64,000 nucleotides of DNA from positions 23,816,427 to 23,880,426 of the forward strand of contig CM019713.1 in assembly GCA_009760885.1 (NCBI GenBank), read 5' to 3'. Under the pieces are notes generated by a model that saw nothing but the letters and a program-made list of their open reading frames with translations, did no database searches and was not told the DNA's origin. The position numbers and the translations under genes are program-made. This stretch comes from Achatina immaculata. Its lineage: Eukaryota; Mollusca; Gastropoda; Stylommatophora; Achatinidae. Positions 21,925-33,214 of the stretch are shown here, piece after piece (position 1 is the stretch's first letter; every line of letters begins with the position of its first letter).

Positions 21925-22414
21925 AAATGCAGAGAGTTTAATGTGAATCTATATTTATCCTTTATAGACTACTCAAATTTTATATTTATCCTTTATAGAC
22001 TACTCAACTGGACACAACAAAACAGCTGAGAAACACATAAATGCCTTTGAATGTAAATGCTACAGAAGAGTTGTTCTTCAAATATCATGGACACAAAAAG
22101 AACAAATATATCCATACTACAAGAACTTAATATTGAAGAAGGCTGGCTAGTAAAGAGGATTAAAGAGAGAAAACTTAAATATTCTGGACACATTAAACGT
22201 CATGATAATCTAGAGAAGACCGTCTTGGAAGGGTACATAATGGGAAAAAGAGAGGAAGACCGAGGCGAAGATGGCTGCAAGACATCGTTGATGATCTTGA
22301 AATGGATGCATCAGCAGCAGGCCATCTTGCCCACAACTGAGAGGCCTACAGGATAGCTATTAGGGAGGCAAATTTCCGCAAGGGACATGCAAATGAATGA
22401 ATGAATGAATGAAT
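21925..22414 (+). pseudogene. RTE-type LINE 3' fragment with (GAAT)n tail inside a minisatellite
   Basis: Plus-strand frame reads WLVKRIKERKLKYSGHIKRH, then DNLEKTVLEGYIMGKRE, then after a frameshift AGHLAHN-like and REANFRKGHANE at the end. This is the C-terminus of an RTE-type ORF2. An (AATG)n tail at about 22,392-22,414 follows and runs straight back into the 28-bp array. The same 3' end is present antisense at 50,132-50,227. EN and RT are missing. Confidence 0.8.
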
Positions 22415-23025
22415 ATACTCTCAGACAATTACATACGCACATACTCACAAACAATTACATACACATGTATACTCTCAAACAGTTACATACACATACATAA
22501 TCTCATAAAATTACATACACATATATACTCTCATACAATTACATACACATACATACTCTCATACAATTACATACACATATATACTCTCAGACAATTATAT
22601 ACACATATATACTCTCAAACAATTGCATATACATATATACTCTCAAACATTTGCATACACATATATACTCTCAAACAATTACATACACATATATACTCTC
22701 AGACAATTACATACACATATATACTCTCAAACAATTACATACCCATAATACTCTCAGACAATTACATACACATATATACTCTCAGACAATTACATACACA
22801 TATATACTCTCAGATAATTACATACCCATAATACTCTCATACAATTACATACACATATATACTCTCAGACAATTACATGCCCATAATACTCTCATACAAT
22901 TACATACACATATATACACTCAGACAATTACATACACATATATACTCTCAGACAATTGCATACCCATAATACTCTCAGACAATTACATACATATACATAC
23001 TCTCAAACAATTACATACACATACA
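22415..23025. repeat. Minisatellite, 28-bp unit, about 22 copies (right part)
   Basis: Unit is ACAATTACATACACATATAT followed by ACTCTCAG, with 26-bp variants lacking part of the CACATATAT segment (ACCCATAATACTC). The frames across it are periodic artefacts. Confidence 0.95.
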
Positions 23026-24075
23026 CGTACGGGACAGTACTCTCTAAAGTTCAGCAGTGGCAAACTTCTGGCTAAATCCCATCAAAGTGTGGCCCATGTC
23101 CATCTCTATATTGCTTGACAGGCTGTTGATGCACAGCCTGCTCCAAGAGAACGCTATGAGGAAGAATGTAAGGGTTTTTACTCTGTACATGACTGGTTAT
23201 GACGTCAGGTCACGTGATTCTGGTCTTTTATAGCAGTGTTTCTCAACATGGGCCACATGGTCTGCCCCGAACTCTGTGGGCCAAGACTAAAACATCTTCC
23301 CACAGTAGCAGGACTGAAAGAAATGAGGGGCACGGAGAAATGATTGGGGGGGGGGGGTATAAAAAAGGTCGAGATACCCTACCCAAAAATACTTTTTATA
23401 ATAATCGAGGAAAAATGGAGGGGGGGGGGGGGAGAGGAAAGGGGGAAACGGAGAGGGAGCTCAGCTGGGTACTGAAAGTTCCGTTTTCAGTTTCATTGTA
23501 GCATTTTCCAATAAAATAGCTCATTAAAAGTAAAGGAGCACTTGAAACTTCACTACAATGTAAGGGCGATTAAGTAATAATTTGTTTATTAACGTCGCCA
23601 TTTTGTTGATCATTCCCGTTAGCCACTTTCGGTCTTGAGCTCCTTCCGCTGTTAACATGGCAGATAGAATTGGTTGAACAAGGCGGTATGCAGAATCTAA
23701 CTCAAATTACTCTAAGGGGGATCATTGTAGCGGTGTTAAGTGGGCTGTTTCTGAACGCTGACAGCTGAGAGGTTGTCATGATGACTTTGAAAAGATCACG
23801 TGATATAGAAAGATAAATCTCACTGGATTACATTTATGGTCTTTTGTTCGTATCTGTTCATTTCATGAAATTAAGAAAGTTGCGTTTTCAAAACGTACTC
23901 ATTCATTTAAAGTTACTGTTAACTTTCTACAGATGTAATGGCTCTCTTTTTATTTTTATTCTGTAAGTTAACTTTCTAAGATGTAATGCCTCTTTTAACT
24001 TTCTAAGATGTAATGGGTCTGTTTTTAACTTTCTAAAATGTAATGGCTCTCTTTTTAACTGCTTTCTAAATAAAC
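23026..24075. other. Unassigned region with two poly-G runs
   Basis: G runs of 12 (23,346-23,357) and 13 (23,420-23,432). CAGTGTTTCTCAAC at 23,234 looks like one end of an hAT-type DNA transposon, but I found no matching second end. The TTAACTTTCTAAGATGTAATG segment recurs about four times at 23,920-24,060. Confidence 0.45.
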
Positions 24076-24495
24076 ATCACTGGTGTTTTCTACGTAGACA
24101 TAAATAGTGTTTTCTACATAGACATCACTGATTTTTTCTATATAAACATCACTGGTGTTTTCTACATAAATATCACTGGTGTTTTCTACATAGAAACCAC
24201 TAGTGTTTTCTATATAGACATTACTAGTGTTTTATACATAGACATCACTGGTGTTTTCTACATAAATATCATTGGTATTTTCTACATAGACATCACTAGT
24301 GTTTTCTACACAGACAAAGCTACTGTTTTCCACATAGACATCACTGGTGTTTTATACATAAATATCATTGGTGTTTTCTACACAGACATCACTAGAGTTT
24401 TCTACACAGACAAAACTAGTGTTTTCTACATAGACATCGCTGGTGTTTTCTACATTGACATCACTAGTATTTTCTACATGTACATCAATGGCACA
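24076..24495. repeat. Degenerate minisatellite, 24-bp unit, about 17 copies
   Basis: GTGTTTTCTACATAGACATC then ACTG, 24 bp apart, with many point changes. Confidence 0.9.
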
Positions 24496-25482
24496 TAAGG
24501 AAAATTTCTGTTTATCACCAAGTCTAGCTATTGAGACTTAATTTAAATAAAATAAATCTTGATTTCAAGAGTTAATGTACAACACATGAGGCGTAATGAG
24601 TTAACCAGAGGAGACTTCAGATCTGAACGAAATCGAGGTCGTCTATATACTATCAGCATAACAAAGTCGTAGACCTCTTCATGATTCTGTTTGTGCTTTC
24701 ATGGCACCAAATACCACCTTAGCACCGGAAGATCTCAAGAAAAGAAAAATAATATGTAAATGACAACATAACCAGCAAAAGGTGAAGAAAAGGGAAGCAA
24801 AATCTAGGCTAAATATGAAAACTCTTTCAGTTTTTTTTTTTTTTTGGCAAATCTTTCCTCATAATTTGCTGCCTTCTTGCTCAAAACACACACGCAAATC
24901 CAGGGTTAACAAACTCCACAAGATGTTTGTGAATATAGAGTCCAGACCATCCATCCTTTGTCACCAGACCAAGACGTTGGCAGCGACAGATCTATCTTAA
25001 TATTCACATAAATGACACAGATATATTTTTCATCCGACTGTACTGCCTTCCCTGCCAGTATTTCATACACTTTAGAAGATCATTCATAAGTCTTCCCTGC
25101 TGTTCGCGTGAGATAAAAGAGTTAACACATTTTGTTGACATTCGCCAGGGCCTCGAGGATATGCGAGGGCAGCAAAAATGTATCGAGATCCCTGCAAGTT
25201 CTGCAGATGGAATCCAGCAACGTGAATCGTTTGATTTGTTTACGATGGTGTTTGTCAAATATCTTTTCATTCACTCTTTTTCTGGAATAACATCCAAGAG
25301 TTGAGAATGTGTGTTACATGAAGACTGTGATGATCCTCGGAGATCAAGTTCATGTTTTAAACTTTTCATTGGGATATCCAGATCCATGGTAACCAACCTG
25401 TGATCCCCGGATCTTACAAGAGGTCGACGGTTGTGTTAAGTGCCACCATATATTGGCAATTAATAACAATAATAATAATAAT
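24496..25482. other. Unassigned spacer
   Basis: No gene recognised. A poly-T run lies at about 24,832-24,845. Confidence 0.4.
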
Positions 25483-25785
25483 AATAAGGTGCCGTGCCGA
25501 CTGGCGTTGGCTATTATGTTTCTCCACAGTACCCGATCCTTCATGCAGGCCATCGGCTCATTTGGTGATCTCCTCTCACACCATCTCGTCAGACTGTCCA
25601 GTATCATTTCTCTTGGTCTTCCTCTTCATCTTCTTCCTTCTATTTTTCCTGTTGTTATAATATGTTCAATCCCCCCTCTTGTCATTGCATGTCCTATGAA
25701 AGTACATTGTCTCTTTCTTATCTTTTTAACAAGATTTTTTTGTCTCTCCAGCTCTTCTCATACATTCTTCATTAGTTATTTTATA
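25483..25785 (-). mobile_element. 5'-truncated RTE family A insertion
   Basis: Minus-strand reading from about 25,770 gives KKIRKRQCTFIGHAMTRGG, then TTGKIEGRRSRGRPREMILD, then WCERRSPNEPMACMKDRVLW and ends NIIANASRHGT. Its tail is (TTA)n on this strand (25,466-25,487 on plus). It is close in sequence to the copies at 11,391-11,674 and 43,586-46,774. Only the ORF2 C-terminus is present. Confidence 0.88.
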
Positions 25786-26045
25786 AGATTAATAAAAACA
25801 GCGATGTGTTTATAGCATTGCAATATTACAATTAATAGCAAAAAAAAATAATAATTAAGGGTTTATAGCATTGCAATAATGTAAATAGGTTTGTTGTCCT
25901 CAACTTATATTTAGTTGGGAAAGTGGTGCTTCAGTGTGAAAAGGTTTGGAACCATTGGCCTCTGTGCAGCGTTTTCCACGTGATAGATTCTGCTTTGTAG
26001 TATATCTGCCATAAGAAGAATACAGTATATACCTAGGCCTGAGTG
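25786..26045. other. Unassigned spacer
   Basis: GGGTTTATAGCATTGCAATA-type sequence occurs twice (about 25,806 and 25,859). AAAAGGTTTGGAACCATTG at about 25,937 resembles an hAT terminus but is unpaired. Confidence 0.4.
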
Positions 26046-26217
26046 TCAGTCGGTGTGTGAATGTGTAGCCACTGTGTGTGTGAATATGTAACCACAGTGT
26101 GTGTGAATATGTAACCACGGTGTGTGTGCGTGTGTGAATGTGTAACCACGGTGTGTGTGTGTGTGTGAATGTGTAGCCACTGTGTGTGTGTGAATGTGTA
26201 GCCACTGTGTGTGTGAG
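26046..26217. repeat. Tandem repeat based on GTGTGTGTGAATGTGTAGCC
   Basis: Units of about 22-34 bp, differing by the length of the internal (GT)n run. Confidence 0.88.
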
Positions 26218-26431
26218 TAGATGAGTGAGCGGGTATTAGTACAATAATATAACGAGGTACAAGCACAAAGAAAGCAGTGTACATAACGTATTTATAAAAA
26301 AAATGTGCCTTGTAATATATAAAGTTTCTTATCAAGAAAGACGCACGAAATGATGATTTTGCTGTGATCGCTAGTAAAGTGTGTCGTAAAGAAGTGAGAA
26401 GGTCCTAGGGGAACCTTACCCCCATTTTTTC

Positions 26432-27065
26432 CTCACATGTTCAAAGATTCTGTTTTCGTTTTATCAAGTATTCACATGTTCAAAGATTCTGTTTTCGTTT
26501 TATCAAGTATTCACAGATTCAAAGGTTCTGTTTTCGTTTTATCAAGTATTCACAGATTCAAAGATTCTGTTTTCGTTTTATCAAGTATTCACAGGTTCAA
26601 AGATTCTGTTTTCGTTTTATCAAGTATTCACAGATTCAAAGATTCTGTTTTCGTTTAATCAAGTATTCACGTGTTCAAAGATTCTGTTTTCTTTTAATCA
26701 AGTATTCACGTGTTCAAAGATTCTGTTTTCTTTTAATCAAGTATTCACGTGTTCAAAGATTCTGTTTTCGTTTAATCAAGTATTCACGTGTTCAAAGATT
26801 CTGTTTTCTTTTAATCAAGTATTCACGTGTTCAAAGATTCTGTTTTCTTTTAATCAAGTATTCACGTGTTCAAAGATTCTGTTTTCGTTTAATCAAGTAT
26901 TCACAGATTCAAAGATTCTGTTTTCGTTTTATCAAGTATTCACAGATTCAAAGATTCTGTTTTCGTTTTATCAAGTATTCACAGATTCAAAGATTCTGTT
27001 TCGTTTAATCAAGTATTCACATTTTCAAAGATTCTGTTTTCGTATAATCAAGTATTCACATGTTC
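26432..27065. repeat. Minisatellite, 39-bp unit, about 16 copies
   Basis: Unit TTCAAAGATTCTGTTTTCGT followed by TTTATCAAGTATTCACAGA. Two variant classes (CACAGA with TTTTATC, and CACGTG with TTTAATC) occur in runs, so blocks of several units were duplicated. Confidence 0.95.
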
Positions 27066-27705
27066 TTTAAAGTGCCTACTTCCTTCCCCACTCCCACTCC
27101 CACCCCTCCCCCAACCAAAAATGTGTACTGAATGTACATACAAGTCCATTATTATCAGACACCACAAAAACAGCATAGTATTTAAAGTTTGCTTTTTTCT
27201 TTGTACAATTTTTCTCATTTTTTTATTTTCTTGTATTCTTCTCTCGTGAACTGGCAGTTCTAGACTTTGGCGCCATGATCCTCTTTTCTGCCATATCAGA
27301 TTCACAGCTATTAATTTCACGAGACTGAATTTTACGTTTTTGTCCTCCTGTTCTCACCACAGCCGTGTATGTACAAAAGTGTGCCTCGCCCTACAGGCAG
27401 AGAAAAAGATTCTCCAGTAAAATGGCGGCAAGTATCCTTATTTTTACAGCTGGTTTGATTGAGCGGATCTCTAAACCATAAACTTCTCATAAGTTCTGGC
27501 TATACCTCTTGTGCCACTTCTTTATCCAACTTTATCTTCAATTCTTACTTTATTTTCCTGCCATCTTGTGCCACACATGTACATTTAAAATTTAGTTCCA
27601 ACTTTTGTCGTACCTTTTTGATATTGAGTTTCACCGCTAAAGAATAATGCATGTGGGACCCTCCAGATGATGCCAGCGTTGACACAAATTACATAATTTC
27701 ACAGC
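27066..27705. other. Unassigned spacer
   Basis: C-rich patch at about 27,075-27,115; no gene recognised. Confidence 0.4.
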
Positions 27706-27812
27706 AACTCTGTCTATTTAAGTTATCAACTCTGTCTATGTAAGTTATCAACTCTGTCTACGTAAGTTATCAACTCTGTCTAAGTAAGCTATCAACTCTG
27801 TCTATATAAGTT
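27706..27812. repeat. Tandem repeat, 22-bp unit, about 5 copies
   Basis: Unit TATCAACTCTGTCTATGTAA GT with single changes. Confidence 0.9.
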
Positions 27813-28112
27813 ATCTCTGACACACATTTCTGCGAATGTACTGAAAGGTTTGAAAGGGCGCAAACCGTCACTTTCTGCCATAAATGATATGTATTACTAA
27901 TATTTAGCTACTGGTTGAATTGTTTTGAGTGGGGTTCTTAGTGTGATATACAGGGACGCCATGGGGTTGTAGGGATTTTAGCGAAAATGGTATCTGAATG
28001 TGAAAGAAATACAAAAAAAAAAAAAAAAGAATTTTCGTTGACATAAAAATTAACTTTGTCTCGGCAGTAACGAAAACGGTTAAAAATATTATTTATGGCC
28101 CTTAGACATGAA

Positions 28113-28164
<52 letters not shown>

Positions 28165-28324
28165 AACTAGCGTCATTAAATCTCGCAATAATCTGAAATC
28201 TTTGTGATAAATGACATTATCTGACCTGCGTACATGGAAACTGGCGAGAGACACGTCCATAGCAGTGTTGGTCATATGATGAGCTGTTGTGAGGACAGCA
28301 ACAACACAGTCCATCACCAAGATC
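27813..28324. other. Spacer with (AAAG)n
   Basis: (AAAG)n at 28,112-28,166; A-run at about 28,013-28,028. Nothing else recognised. Confidence 0.5.
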
Positions 28325-28630
28325 CTGTAGTGCTCTACAGAAGTTTCTGTTCTAGGTGATCTGTAGTGTTCTACAGAAGTTTCTGTTCTAGGTGATCTGT
28401 AGTGTTCTACGGAAGTTTCTGTTCTAGGTGATCTGTAGTGTTCTACAGAAGTTTCTGTTCTAGGTGATCTGTAGTGTTCTACAGAAGTTTCTGTTCTAGG
28501 TGATCTGTAGTGTTCTACAGAAGTTTCTGTTCTAGGTGATCTGTAGTGTTCTACAGAAGTTTCTGTTCTAGGTGATCTGTAGTGTTCTACAGAAGTTTCT
28601 GTTCTAGGTGATCTGTAGTGTTCTACGGAT
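28325..28630. repeat. Minisatellite, 36-bp unit, about 8.5 copies
   Basis: Unit GTAGTGTTCTACAGAAGTTT followed by CTGTTCTAGGTGATCT; copies are almost identical, implying recent amplification. Confidence 0.95.
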
Positions 28631-28894
28631 CACCTTTCCATGTGTAAGCTACAACAGCGGATTTATACAGAGAGAAATATTTTCGAAGTACCTGAAACTC
28701 ACTTTCGGCACATCTCTAGTCTGTAAGTATCATACTAAGAGGGTCGGTCAGAAACAAAGGTGAGAGGTCAGCGCAGTGAAAGTCGTGGCAGGTGCAAGTC
28801 TGTCACAACGAACGTTCTCTTACTGATGCCAGCGCAGGCCATGTCGCCACTGGTGTATAGCCTTAGCTTTCCTACTTTTTTCCCGGTTTAGACA

Positions 28895-29660
28895 GACAAG
28901 CTTGAAAGAGTCCAAAATAAGGGCAGTCCTGGGATGCATCATGGGTACTCCAGTGTTAGCTATGCGCTACCTGTTAGACGTGCCTAGCATGAGAGTAAGG
29001 CACAAACATGCACAGGTAAATATAGACCTCAGGATTGCCAACTCGACAAATCACCCCATGCTACCAGAACTTATTGTAGCAAAGGACAGATGCATCGAGC
29101 AAGGGGCATCGTGGGTGGCTGAGGCAGAAGAGACGCTGGTGACAGTCTGAATTGTTGGGAACAGACGTGGCTAACGTTCGAGACGGGCGGGATCTCATGC
29201 AGGTTTCCCACGGGCGCTTGTGGCTGGGCCCGGGACAAAACAGAATTCCTGACTCGGGAACTTCTTCAGCTTCACCCCAAACCACAGACAGACGGCTCCG
29301 AATCTGGACATCCAAGAAGTGGGTGGGATTTTGTCACATATCGGGGGGGGGGGGGCACATCTGTTGTGAATAGATCTAGAACCTTTGCAATCATGACCTC
29401 CAGCTTGGGAATAGAGAATGTGGCGGCATCAGAAACAGCTGCTTGGCTGGTGAAGCAGGAGGAATCATACGCGACTGTTGTAACAGACTCTAAAAGCATG
29501 TCTGGGAAAGTTGATAGACTACCTTCACTGAGAGTGTTTCCAAGTTCGCAGGTCGCAAAGATCTGCTCCCCAGGACACGTAGGTTCAAAGCAACGAAACA
29601 GCAGACAGACTGGTGGGAAAGAGAAACGGCCCAAAGTAAGGAATAGGTAAGGAGGACATT
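28895..29660 (+). pseudogene. LINE ORF2 remnant with RT C-terminus and RNase H domain
   Basis: Three plus-strand pieces fit the end of a LINE that carries RNase H. The first (28,902-29,147) reads AVLGCIMGTPVLAMRYLLDV then RVRHKHAQVN, the usual post-RT block. The second (about 29,380-29,510) gives IENVAASETAAWLV and YATVVTDSKSM, matching the Glu- and Asp-bearing RNase H strands. The third (about 29,565-29,640) gives CSPGHVGSKQRNSRQTG, a decayed CPGHAGVxxNExAD motif. RNase H would remove RNA after reverse transcription. Frameshifts and a 13-G run (29,343-29,355) break the frame. This family (I/R1/ingi-like) is not otherwise seen in the window. Confidence 0.7.
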
Positions 29661-30530
29661 GCAAGGGCTGGTTTTTTTTTTGGGGGGGGGGGGGGGGTGT
29701 GTGTGTGTGCATGCAGGAAGAGATCGGGGTGAAGGACAAAGCCTGCCTTAAGAGAATGTAGATTGGGAAAAGAAAACGTAAATCTCAGACAGCCCAGCTT
29801 GTCAGACAATCAACCAGTGCTTGGACCCAAACACTCTGTAGGCACACAATTTAGTGGATGCTGGACAGGGGACGGAACGCTTATGAGTGTGTCCTAAGTG
29901 CAACGACCCCAATCTCTGAGTACAGATTACAGATCATTATTTACAATGTCCAAATTTAGCTGGAATTTAAAATAAATTCAGATTTCTTTGAACTATTATA
30001 CATTTCAGCCATCTGCCAAATCTTTATATTTCTGCTATTGATTCCCAATTTTCTTGTCTTCCTTGCGTTTTTCTCATTCTCGTCGCTGGCGAGTTCAGGT
30101 TAATTGTCCAGCCCTTTCTTTAGTTATTCTCTAGCCGCTAGAAGGCTTTGATGGGTTCCTTATTTAGACATCCTGTGCCAGCAGCCTTGTCCTTTCAGTG
30201 ATCTCTATTCATTCTGAACCTTTCTTCGTCCATTTCTTCCCTTACCATTATTATTATTATTAGTATTATTAATTATTATTATTATTATTCGCACCATCTG
30301 GGTGACTTTTGTTTATGCCATATTTATCCGACGGGAGCATGATGGAGTCATCTGGAGCATCCCGTCACATTGTGTACGGTTTGCTACCATCTGAAATCGT
30401 CCCGTTATCTCATTTCTCAGCCAATCGCCTGCTTGTTTTCACCTAAATCTATTTGAACGCATTTTGTGCCGGTCTTTCTTTCAAACAAAAAGCTGTTTAA
30501 TGTTTCATCCATTTTTCGTGTTTTAATCTG
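29661..30530. other. Spacer with poly-T/poly-G and (ATT)n
   Basis: T10 then G16 at 29,672-29,697 followed by (GT)n; (ATT)n at about 30,250-30,290. No gene recognised. Confidence 0.45.
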
Positions 30531-30800
30531 TTATGTTGTTTGTGTATGTGATCCTTAAACAAGACTTTTGCCGAAATATTGGATTGTTGCATGTTCTTCA
30601 TTTATACGTGCTCATCTCACTATCTAGCAGTCTCGTTCTTGCCCACTCCCCTCACTCTTTCCATGATTGTTTGTACAACTTGAGCATACACCCTTATCTA
30701 CTTTTATTTCAAGTTAGTACTTGTGGTATTTTAAGGGAAGTTGTCTGCTTTTTACATTTAATTTCCCTATTTAAAGTTATTATACCAAATCTCTTCTCTC
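30531..30800 (+). repeat. Dispersed repeat, copy 1 (partner at 50,715)
   Basis: Shares CTTTTGCCGAAATATTGGAT, TGTTCTTCATTT and the following about 200 bp with 50,715-50,960, diverged. The CTGAAACAGGCTTTTGCCGAAA context in the partner resembles sequence downstream of Penelope-like ORFs; that link is inference. Confidence 0.65.
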
Positions 30801-31429
30801 TCTCTTCTCTCTCTCTTCAATCTACTTCAGTACACGAGACACACGGGGCTTAGTATAAGAAGAGAGTTCCACTTGTGTCTTTCGTTTGCCATCTTCTTGA
30901 AGGCCTGCCTTTGTTTTACCAGGATTTTTTCTGCTGTATGTTACCACGTCTCTGTGACACTAAATATCATTATATGAAGTTATTACGCTCAACGCGACCC
31001 GTCTTCTCTGTGGCCGACAGAGAGATCCATCCATGGCTTACGATTACCTTAAATATCCTCTCGTATGAGGAAACTGTCAAGCCTTATCAAGAAGTTTGTT
31101 TGTGTCTTCAACATTTCAGAGTCTGTGAGGAACAAGTCCAGACCAGACAAGAGATAAGACAAGACAAGACCAGACAGGAGACAAGACAAGACACATAATT
31201 ATTTCATGAATTCTCATTATTTAAAATAAATATACCATACAGAACTGAAACAGGAATACTTTTGCTTCTATATGGTATATGGTTTCATAAAGTCTTATAC
31301 TGATGTCCAGGATTAATGAATAATCTGAAATAATACTACACTACATTAGCTATACTACTTCAGTTACCCACACTACTTTGGCTGTGCTGACTTCGAGCAA
31401 CAAATCATTGAACTAACATCAGTCTCAGA
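30801..31429. other. Spacer with GACAA pentanucleotide patch
   Basis: GACAAGACAAGACC-type repeats at 31,140-31,196; otherwise unassigned. Confidence 0.4.
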
Positions 31430-31640
31430 GATAAGAGCGCGACATGCAGGAAACTCTCTACCGTGGAGAGCGGAACAACAACAACACAACTCCCTAGATC
31501 ATCAGAGGAAGTACCCCCCTCTTTTCCACAGACAAGTGTTTCGGCCCTATTAAACTCCTGACATTCTATGTGTGTGTGGGGGGGGGGGGGGGGTGGCCCC
31601 CCTGGGTCATGACTCCAAGGGGCCATGTGAGTTGTTTGCT
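31430..31640 (-). mobile_element. SINE-like repeat, inverted partner of 33,215-33,475
   Basis: Reverse complement shares AACTCACA, GGAGTCATGACCCAG, TTCCTCTGATGATCT, GGAGTTGTGTTGTT and AGAGAGTTTCCTGCAT with the copy at 33.3 kb. A G16 run (31,578-31,593) interrupts it. The tRNA-like head is not present in this copy. Confidence 0.7.
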
Positions 31641-32181
31641 TCTCTTTTATTTTTTTATGTGTCCCCTTTAAGCTTTAAACCATGGTCTTTCAGGTGGCAC
31701 TGCATCTTGGTGGGCATCTAAGCTGTTCTGCCACTGGGAGAGTGGGGAAGCGGAGTGTGCATCTAAGCTGTTCTGCCACTGGGAGAGGGGGGAAGCAGTA
31801 TTAGATGTGAAAACTGAAATTATTTAAGTTTTCAGTATTTTCATCTCGCATGCTCCACAGATAGTGTGAGGCATTTTCTGCTGTTTCTGGTTAACGGGGT
31901 AGTACTCACAAACAACGAGAGAGTGAGGCAGACATCTTTTTACAGCTGGTCAGCATGAGGAGGGCGGACAAAGAAGAGAGGGGAATGGATTCAACTTTCC
32001 TGATTAAAGAAATCTCCTGAAGATGATAATTAAGATCTGTCATTAGAGGAGATGAAACTTTCTAAGCCTTCGCTTTTATTCTGTCATTATCTGCAGAAAG
32101 AAGAGAAGATTGACACAAATTTTAAAAGAAAAATGTTTCATTCACATTTATATTCTTAGAATCTAACAGAAACTTGCTGAG
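31641..32181. other. Unassigned spacer
   Basis: CATCTAAGCTGTTCTGCCAC occurs twice at about 31,717 and 31,762; no gene recognised. Confidence 0.4.
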
Positions 32182-32302
32182 TTAGTCTTACATCTTCTTA
32201 CATCTTACATCTTAGTCTTACATCTTCTTACATCTTACATCTTAGTCTTACATCTTCTTACATCTTACATCTTAGTCTTACATCTTCTTACATCTTACAT
32301 CC
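32182..32302. repeat. 30-bp tandem repeat forming a LINE B tail
   Basis: Four units of TTAGTCTTACATCTTCTTAC ATCTTACATC, immediately 3' of the LINE B stop when read on the minus strand. Confidence 0.9.
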
Positions 32303-32545
32303 TTCCCGTGCCGTTAAAAGTCACATAGGGCTCGCATAGTAGTTCGCCAAGTTTTCCTGTTTTTTGGCGAGCTTTTCAACCTCATCAACTTGTAATGACT
32401 AATAATCTGACCTCTCTTAACAATGTCCTCTTTAGAGTTTCATGTGGTCGACCACGTTTTCTTCGGCCTGGTGTGTTCCACTTTATAGATTTTTTTAAAA
32501 AATTCTCTATTTCTTCTCATCACGTGACCGATATATGCTGAGTTG
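32303..32545 (-). mobile_element. LINE family B 3' end
   Basis: Minus strand: VIGHVMRRN-like, then GRPRET-like, LRGQIISHYKLMRLKSSPKN-like and the stop region, then CGGCACGGGAAGGATG, matching 21,420-21,670. It carries several frameshifts. It is bounded on its 3' side by the 30-bp tail array. Confidence 0.8.
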
Positions 32546-32654
32546 GTACAGACTGTAAATTAGTTTAACAAAACCTAAAACTGTTTGAATCTTTCGAAAT
32601 CTTCAGTATCCATGTAAGCGGATTAATAATCTGTCTGGCCTGACCACGTGGTGC

Positions 32655-32830
32655 CTGAATGGCACAGTGGTTAATGCTTTAACGGACCTACCAGGAAGAA
32701 TTTTTTATAAATAGGAAACTACGAGGTTTTGGTACGGTAAAGTAAGAGAACAAATATTGTAGGATTAAACCTCGAAAAAATCGTTAGTGCTTTGTCTACG
32801 ATTTTTTCGAGGTTTAATCCTACCAGGAGG
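32655..32830 (+). repeat. tRNA-like fragment with a perfect 25-bp inverted repeat inserted between direct repeats
   Basis: GGCACAGTGGTTAATGC at about 32,660 resembles a tRNA A box. CCTACCAGGA at 32,687-32,696 and 32,819-32,828 flanks a segment containing two perfectly complementary 25-bp arms (32,760-32,784 and 32,798-32,822) around a 13-nt loop. Confidence 0.85.
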
Positions 32831-33185
32831 AAGAGAATACCCGACTGCCATCAAGAACACAGGGATGCGGCCGGACATTGTAGTGTACTCCATGAACTAA
32901 TAATGATCGAGCTTACGGTTCCATATGAAACAAGAATATAGGAGCAACATCTATTCAAATGTGAGAAGTACAATGACCTGGTCAAGCAACTGAGGCAGGG
33001 GGCAGGAATCAGGGCAAAAGTGATAGCTGTAGAAGTGGGAGCGAGAGGATTCATAGCAACATCAGCATACGACCTATGTAAGCAACTGGGCATAAAAGGA
33101 CAAGCAAAAGCAAGGGCATTGAAAAGCCTTTCAGATACAGCAGAAAAGGCCTCATGCTGGCTGTGGAATATGCGAAACAAGCATT
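32827..33185 (+). pseudogene. Restriction-like (PD-(D/E)XK type) endonuclease domain remnant of a retroelement
   Basis: Plus-strand reading gives MRPDIVVYSMN, a frameshift, IMIELTVPYE, an in-frame stop, then CEKYNDLVKQL, VIAVEVGARGF and the C-terminal LSDTAEKASCWLWNMRNKH with stops. I recognise this as the C-terminal domain found after RT in some LINE-type proteins. The spacing RPD ... IELTVP(Y/W)E ... K-Y fits a PD-(D/E)XK nuclease fold. Assigning it to a specific clade (R2/R4-like) is inference. RT is absent. About 85 codons after the stop remain open, so decay is moderate. Confidence 0.65.
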
Positions 33186-33214
33186 GATAACATAAATAAT
33201 TTCGCTTGTCACAA

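Noticed and set aside
22415..23025. Regular repeats with spacer-like variation that could suggest a CRISPR array
   Set aside because: Units are contiguous 28-bp tandem copies without unique spacers; the DNA is eukaryotic.
23234..25955. hAT transposon between CAGTGTTTCTCAAC (23,234) and AAAAGGTTTGGAACCATTG (about 25,937)
   Set aside because: The two ends are not inverted repeats of each other, no 8-bp target duplication was seen and no transposase sequence lies between.
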